Of a stretch of DNA of 64,000 nt, positions 62,515 to 64,000 are shown one piece after another (position 1 is the stretch's first letter; each line of letters starts with the position of its first letter). Below the pieces are notes generated by a model that ran no database searches, was not told the DNA's origin, and worked only from the letters and a program-made list of their open reading frames with translations. Made by a program: the position numbers and the translations under genes. Source of the DNA: Xanthomonas euvesicatoria pv. euvesicatoria (GTDB lineage Bacteria; Pseudomonadota; Gammaproteobacteria; Xanthomonadales; Xanthomonadaceae); assembly GCF_020880415.1 (NCBI RefSeq), contig NZ_JAJIUJ010000049.1, forward strand, positions 124,001 to 188,000. The letters run 5' to 3'.

Positions 62515-63555
62515 ATGCCGACCTCCACGCTGCATAACGTCCGCTTTGCCGGCATGGCGACATGCGTGCCAAAGCGTGTAGTGTCTAATCTCACCGATTG
62601 CCGTCCGCAGATTCGCTCCGAACGCGAGCGTCTGGTGCGCAACATCGGCATCGAGACCCGGCGGATGGCGTCGGAATGGCAGTGTTTTTCCGACCTGGCC
62701 TTCGATGCGACCGAGGTGCTGCTGGAAAAGCTGCAGTGGAAGCGCGAGGAGATCGATGCATTGATCGTGGTGACCCAGTCGCCGGATTACCCGATTCCGG
62801 CCACCGCCATCATCCTGCAGGACAGGCTGGGGCTGTCGCATGCCACGGTCGCCTTCGACGTCAACCTGGGCTGCTCGGCCTACCCGTTTGGCATCAACCT
62901 GCTCGGCTCGATGATCGCCGCCGGTGGCGTCAAGAAGGGCCTGCTGCTGGTCGGCGACCGCAGCGCCAACCTTGAAGACCCGATCTTCTCCGACTCCGGC
63001 ACCGCCACGGCGCTGGAGTTCAGCGCCGACGCGCCGCCGATGTATTTCGACCTCAACAGCGATGGCAGTGGCTACAAGGCCATCATCCTGCCGGTGGGTG
63101 GTCACCGCGAACCGGTCGGCATCCAGCACTTGGTGCCGTATCGCGACGAGGCGGATGGTGCCTGGAAGCGTGGCGTGGACCTGATCCTGGACGGCGTGGC
63201 AGTGCTGAGCTTCTCTACCCAGCGCATTCCACCTGCCGTGCAGAAACTGCTTGAGTACACCGGCGTGGCCAAGGAAGACATCGATTACTTCGTGTTTCAC
63301 CAGGCCAACCGCATGATCAACGAGACAATTCGCAAAAAGCTCGGCCTGCCGGTGGAAAAGGTGCCTTCGACACTGCGCGACTTCGGCAACACCAGCGGCG
63401 CCTCGCTGCCGGTGACCATGACCGCGCGCATTAATAAGGAACTGGAATCGGGCCGCAAGCGCGTGCTGCTATGCGGCTTCGGCATCGGGCTGTCGTGGGG
63501 CACCTGCCTGGTGGATATCGAGGGCGCGGTGTTTCCTGATTTGATCGAGTCATGA
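62515..63555 (+). CDS. 3-oxoacyl-ACP synthase III-like ketosynthase
   Basis: 346-residue thiolase-fold enzyme. The triad Cys120 (NLGCSAYPFG), His262 (FHQANRM) and Asn292 (FGNTSGAS) is complete. KAS III enzymes condense an acyl-CoA with malonyl-ACP. With the ACP before it and a reductase after it, it could make acetoacetyl-ACP for 3-hydroxybutyryl transfer. ATG 62515; the stop overlaps the next start (ATGA). Confidence 0.87.
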   Translation: MPTSTLHNVRFAGMATCVPKRVVSNLTDCRPQIRSERERLVRNIGIETRRMASEWQCFSDLAFDATEVLLEKLQWKREEIDALIVVTQSPDYPIPATAIILQDRLGLSHATVAFDVNLGCSAYPFGINLLGSMIAAGGVKKGLLLVGDRSANLEDPIFSDSGTATALEFSADAPPMYFDLNSDGSGYKAIILPVGGHREPVGIQHLVPYRDEADGAWKRGVDLILDGVAVLSFSTQRIPPAVQKLLEYTGVAKEDIDYFVFHQANRMINETIRKKLGLPVEKVPSTLRDFGNTSGASLPVTMTARINKELESGRKRVLLCGFGIGLSWGTCLVDIEGAVFPDLIES

Positions 63556-64000
63556 CGGCCACACCTGCAGCAACCACTGATGCGTTCGGGCTGCAAAACA
63601 AGACCGTTCTAGTGACCGGCGCGTCGTCGGGCATTGGCGCTGCAGTCGCCACGTTGTGCGCGCGTCTGGGCGCGAGGGTGGTGCTCACCGGCCGCGATAT
63701 TGCGCGACTGGATGCGGTTGCGGTCGCGTTGCAGGGCAATGGGCATGCGGTGGTGGCCGGCGATCTGACCGAAGAAGACACCCGTACACGTCTGATCAAC
63801 GCTGCAGAACGGTATCACGGGCTGGTTTCCTGCGCAGGCATCGCGGCGCTGGTGCCGTTCCGCATGGCCGCAGAAAAGCATCTGCAACAAATGCTGTCGG
63901 TGAACTATCTGGCACCGATCGCGCTGACGCAGCGGTTGCTGGTCAAGCGCCGCCTGAGCGAAGGCGCATCGCTGGTCTATATCTCGGCATTGTCCGCACG
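63552..64000 (+). CDS. Short-chain dehydrogenase/reductase, 3-oxoacyl-ACP reductase-like (cut by window end)
   Basis: The first 149 codons of an SDR. The cofactor loop is TGASSGIG; the second motif is SCAG in place of NAG; VNYLAPIALTQRL and VYISALSA lead to the catalytic Ser. The YxxxK part lies beyond the window. Start ATG 63552 overlaps the ketosynthase stop. In this operon it most likely reduces the ketosynthase product on ACP. Confidence 0.85.
   Translation, partial: MTATPAATTDAFGLQNKTVLVTGASSGIGAAVATLCARLGARVVLTGRDIARLDAVAVALQGNGHAVVAGDLTEEDTRTRLINAAERYHGLVSCAGIAALVPFRMAAEKHLQQMLSVNYLAPIALTQRLLVKRRLSEGASLVYISALSA

Overview
The window is chromosomal DNA of a Xanthomonas species (Gammaproteobacteria, Lysobacterales). 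The evidence is the high G+C codon use, a flagellar cluster with rpoN2-vemR-fleQ at its end, a RavR-like c-di-GMP locus, a XopZ-like type III effector gene behind a PIP-box promoter, and a flagellin of the Xanthomonas type. The species cannot be fixed from sequence reading alone; members of the X. citri/X. campestris groups fit.

Region 1 (1-4.7 kb) is a beta-oxidation operon: a PsrA-like TetR repressor with its own operator, a FadN-type hydroxyacyl-CoA dehydrogenase/enoyl-CoA hydratase, and a thiolase. Region 2 (4.9-27 kb) is a housekeeping block whose order is conserved in gammaproteobacteria such as Pseudomonas: crcB, rarA, lolA, ftsK, trxB, aat, infA, clpA, clpS, a NudJ-like Nudix gene, mnmA and hflD. 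The block is interrupted by a 1388-codon effector gene (xopZ family) placed between rarA and lolA in the opposite orientation.

Region 3 (27-37.7 kb) is signalling: a short membrane chemoreceptor with a sigma-28 promoter, a PAS-GGDEF-EAL protein, a PAS histidine kinase, a GGDEF-EAL-REC protein resembling RavR, and a second PAS histidine kinase. Both GGDEF motifs are degenerate while both EAL domains look intact, so the locus probably lowers c-di-GMP.

Region 4 (37.9-57.5 kb) is flagellar: flgA-flgM-flgN on the minus strand; cheV, flgBCDEF, flgGHIJKL, fliC, fliD, fliS, a FliT-like gene, an atypical PilZ gene and a NarL-type regulator on the plus strand. Sigma-54 sites precede flgB, flgG and fliD. 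Sigma-28 sites precede flgM, fliC, fliD, fliS and the upstream chemoreceptor gene.

Region 5 (57.7-64 kb) is rpoN2-vemR-fleQ followed, behind a strong sigma-54 site, by an operon for a sugar aminotransferase, an acyl carrier protein, a KAS III-like ketosynthase and a ketoreductase cut by the window end. This looks like synthesis of an acylated amino sugar, most likely for flagellin glycosylation.

Two families of dispersed repeats sit between genes: an element of GGGATTC-like heptamers with inverted ends (four copies), and a roughly 270-bp element with two inverted arms (two copies). No tRNA, rRNA, CRISPR array, transposase or phage gene was seen.
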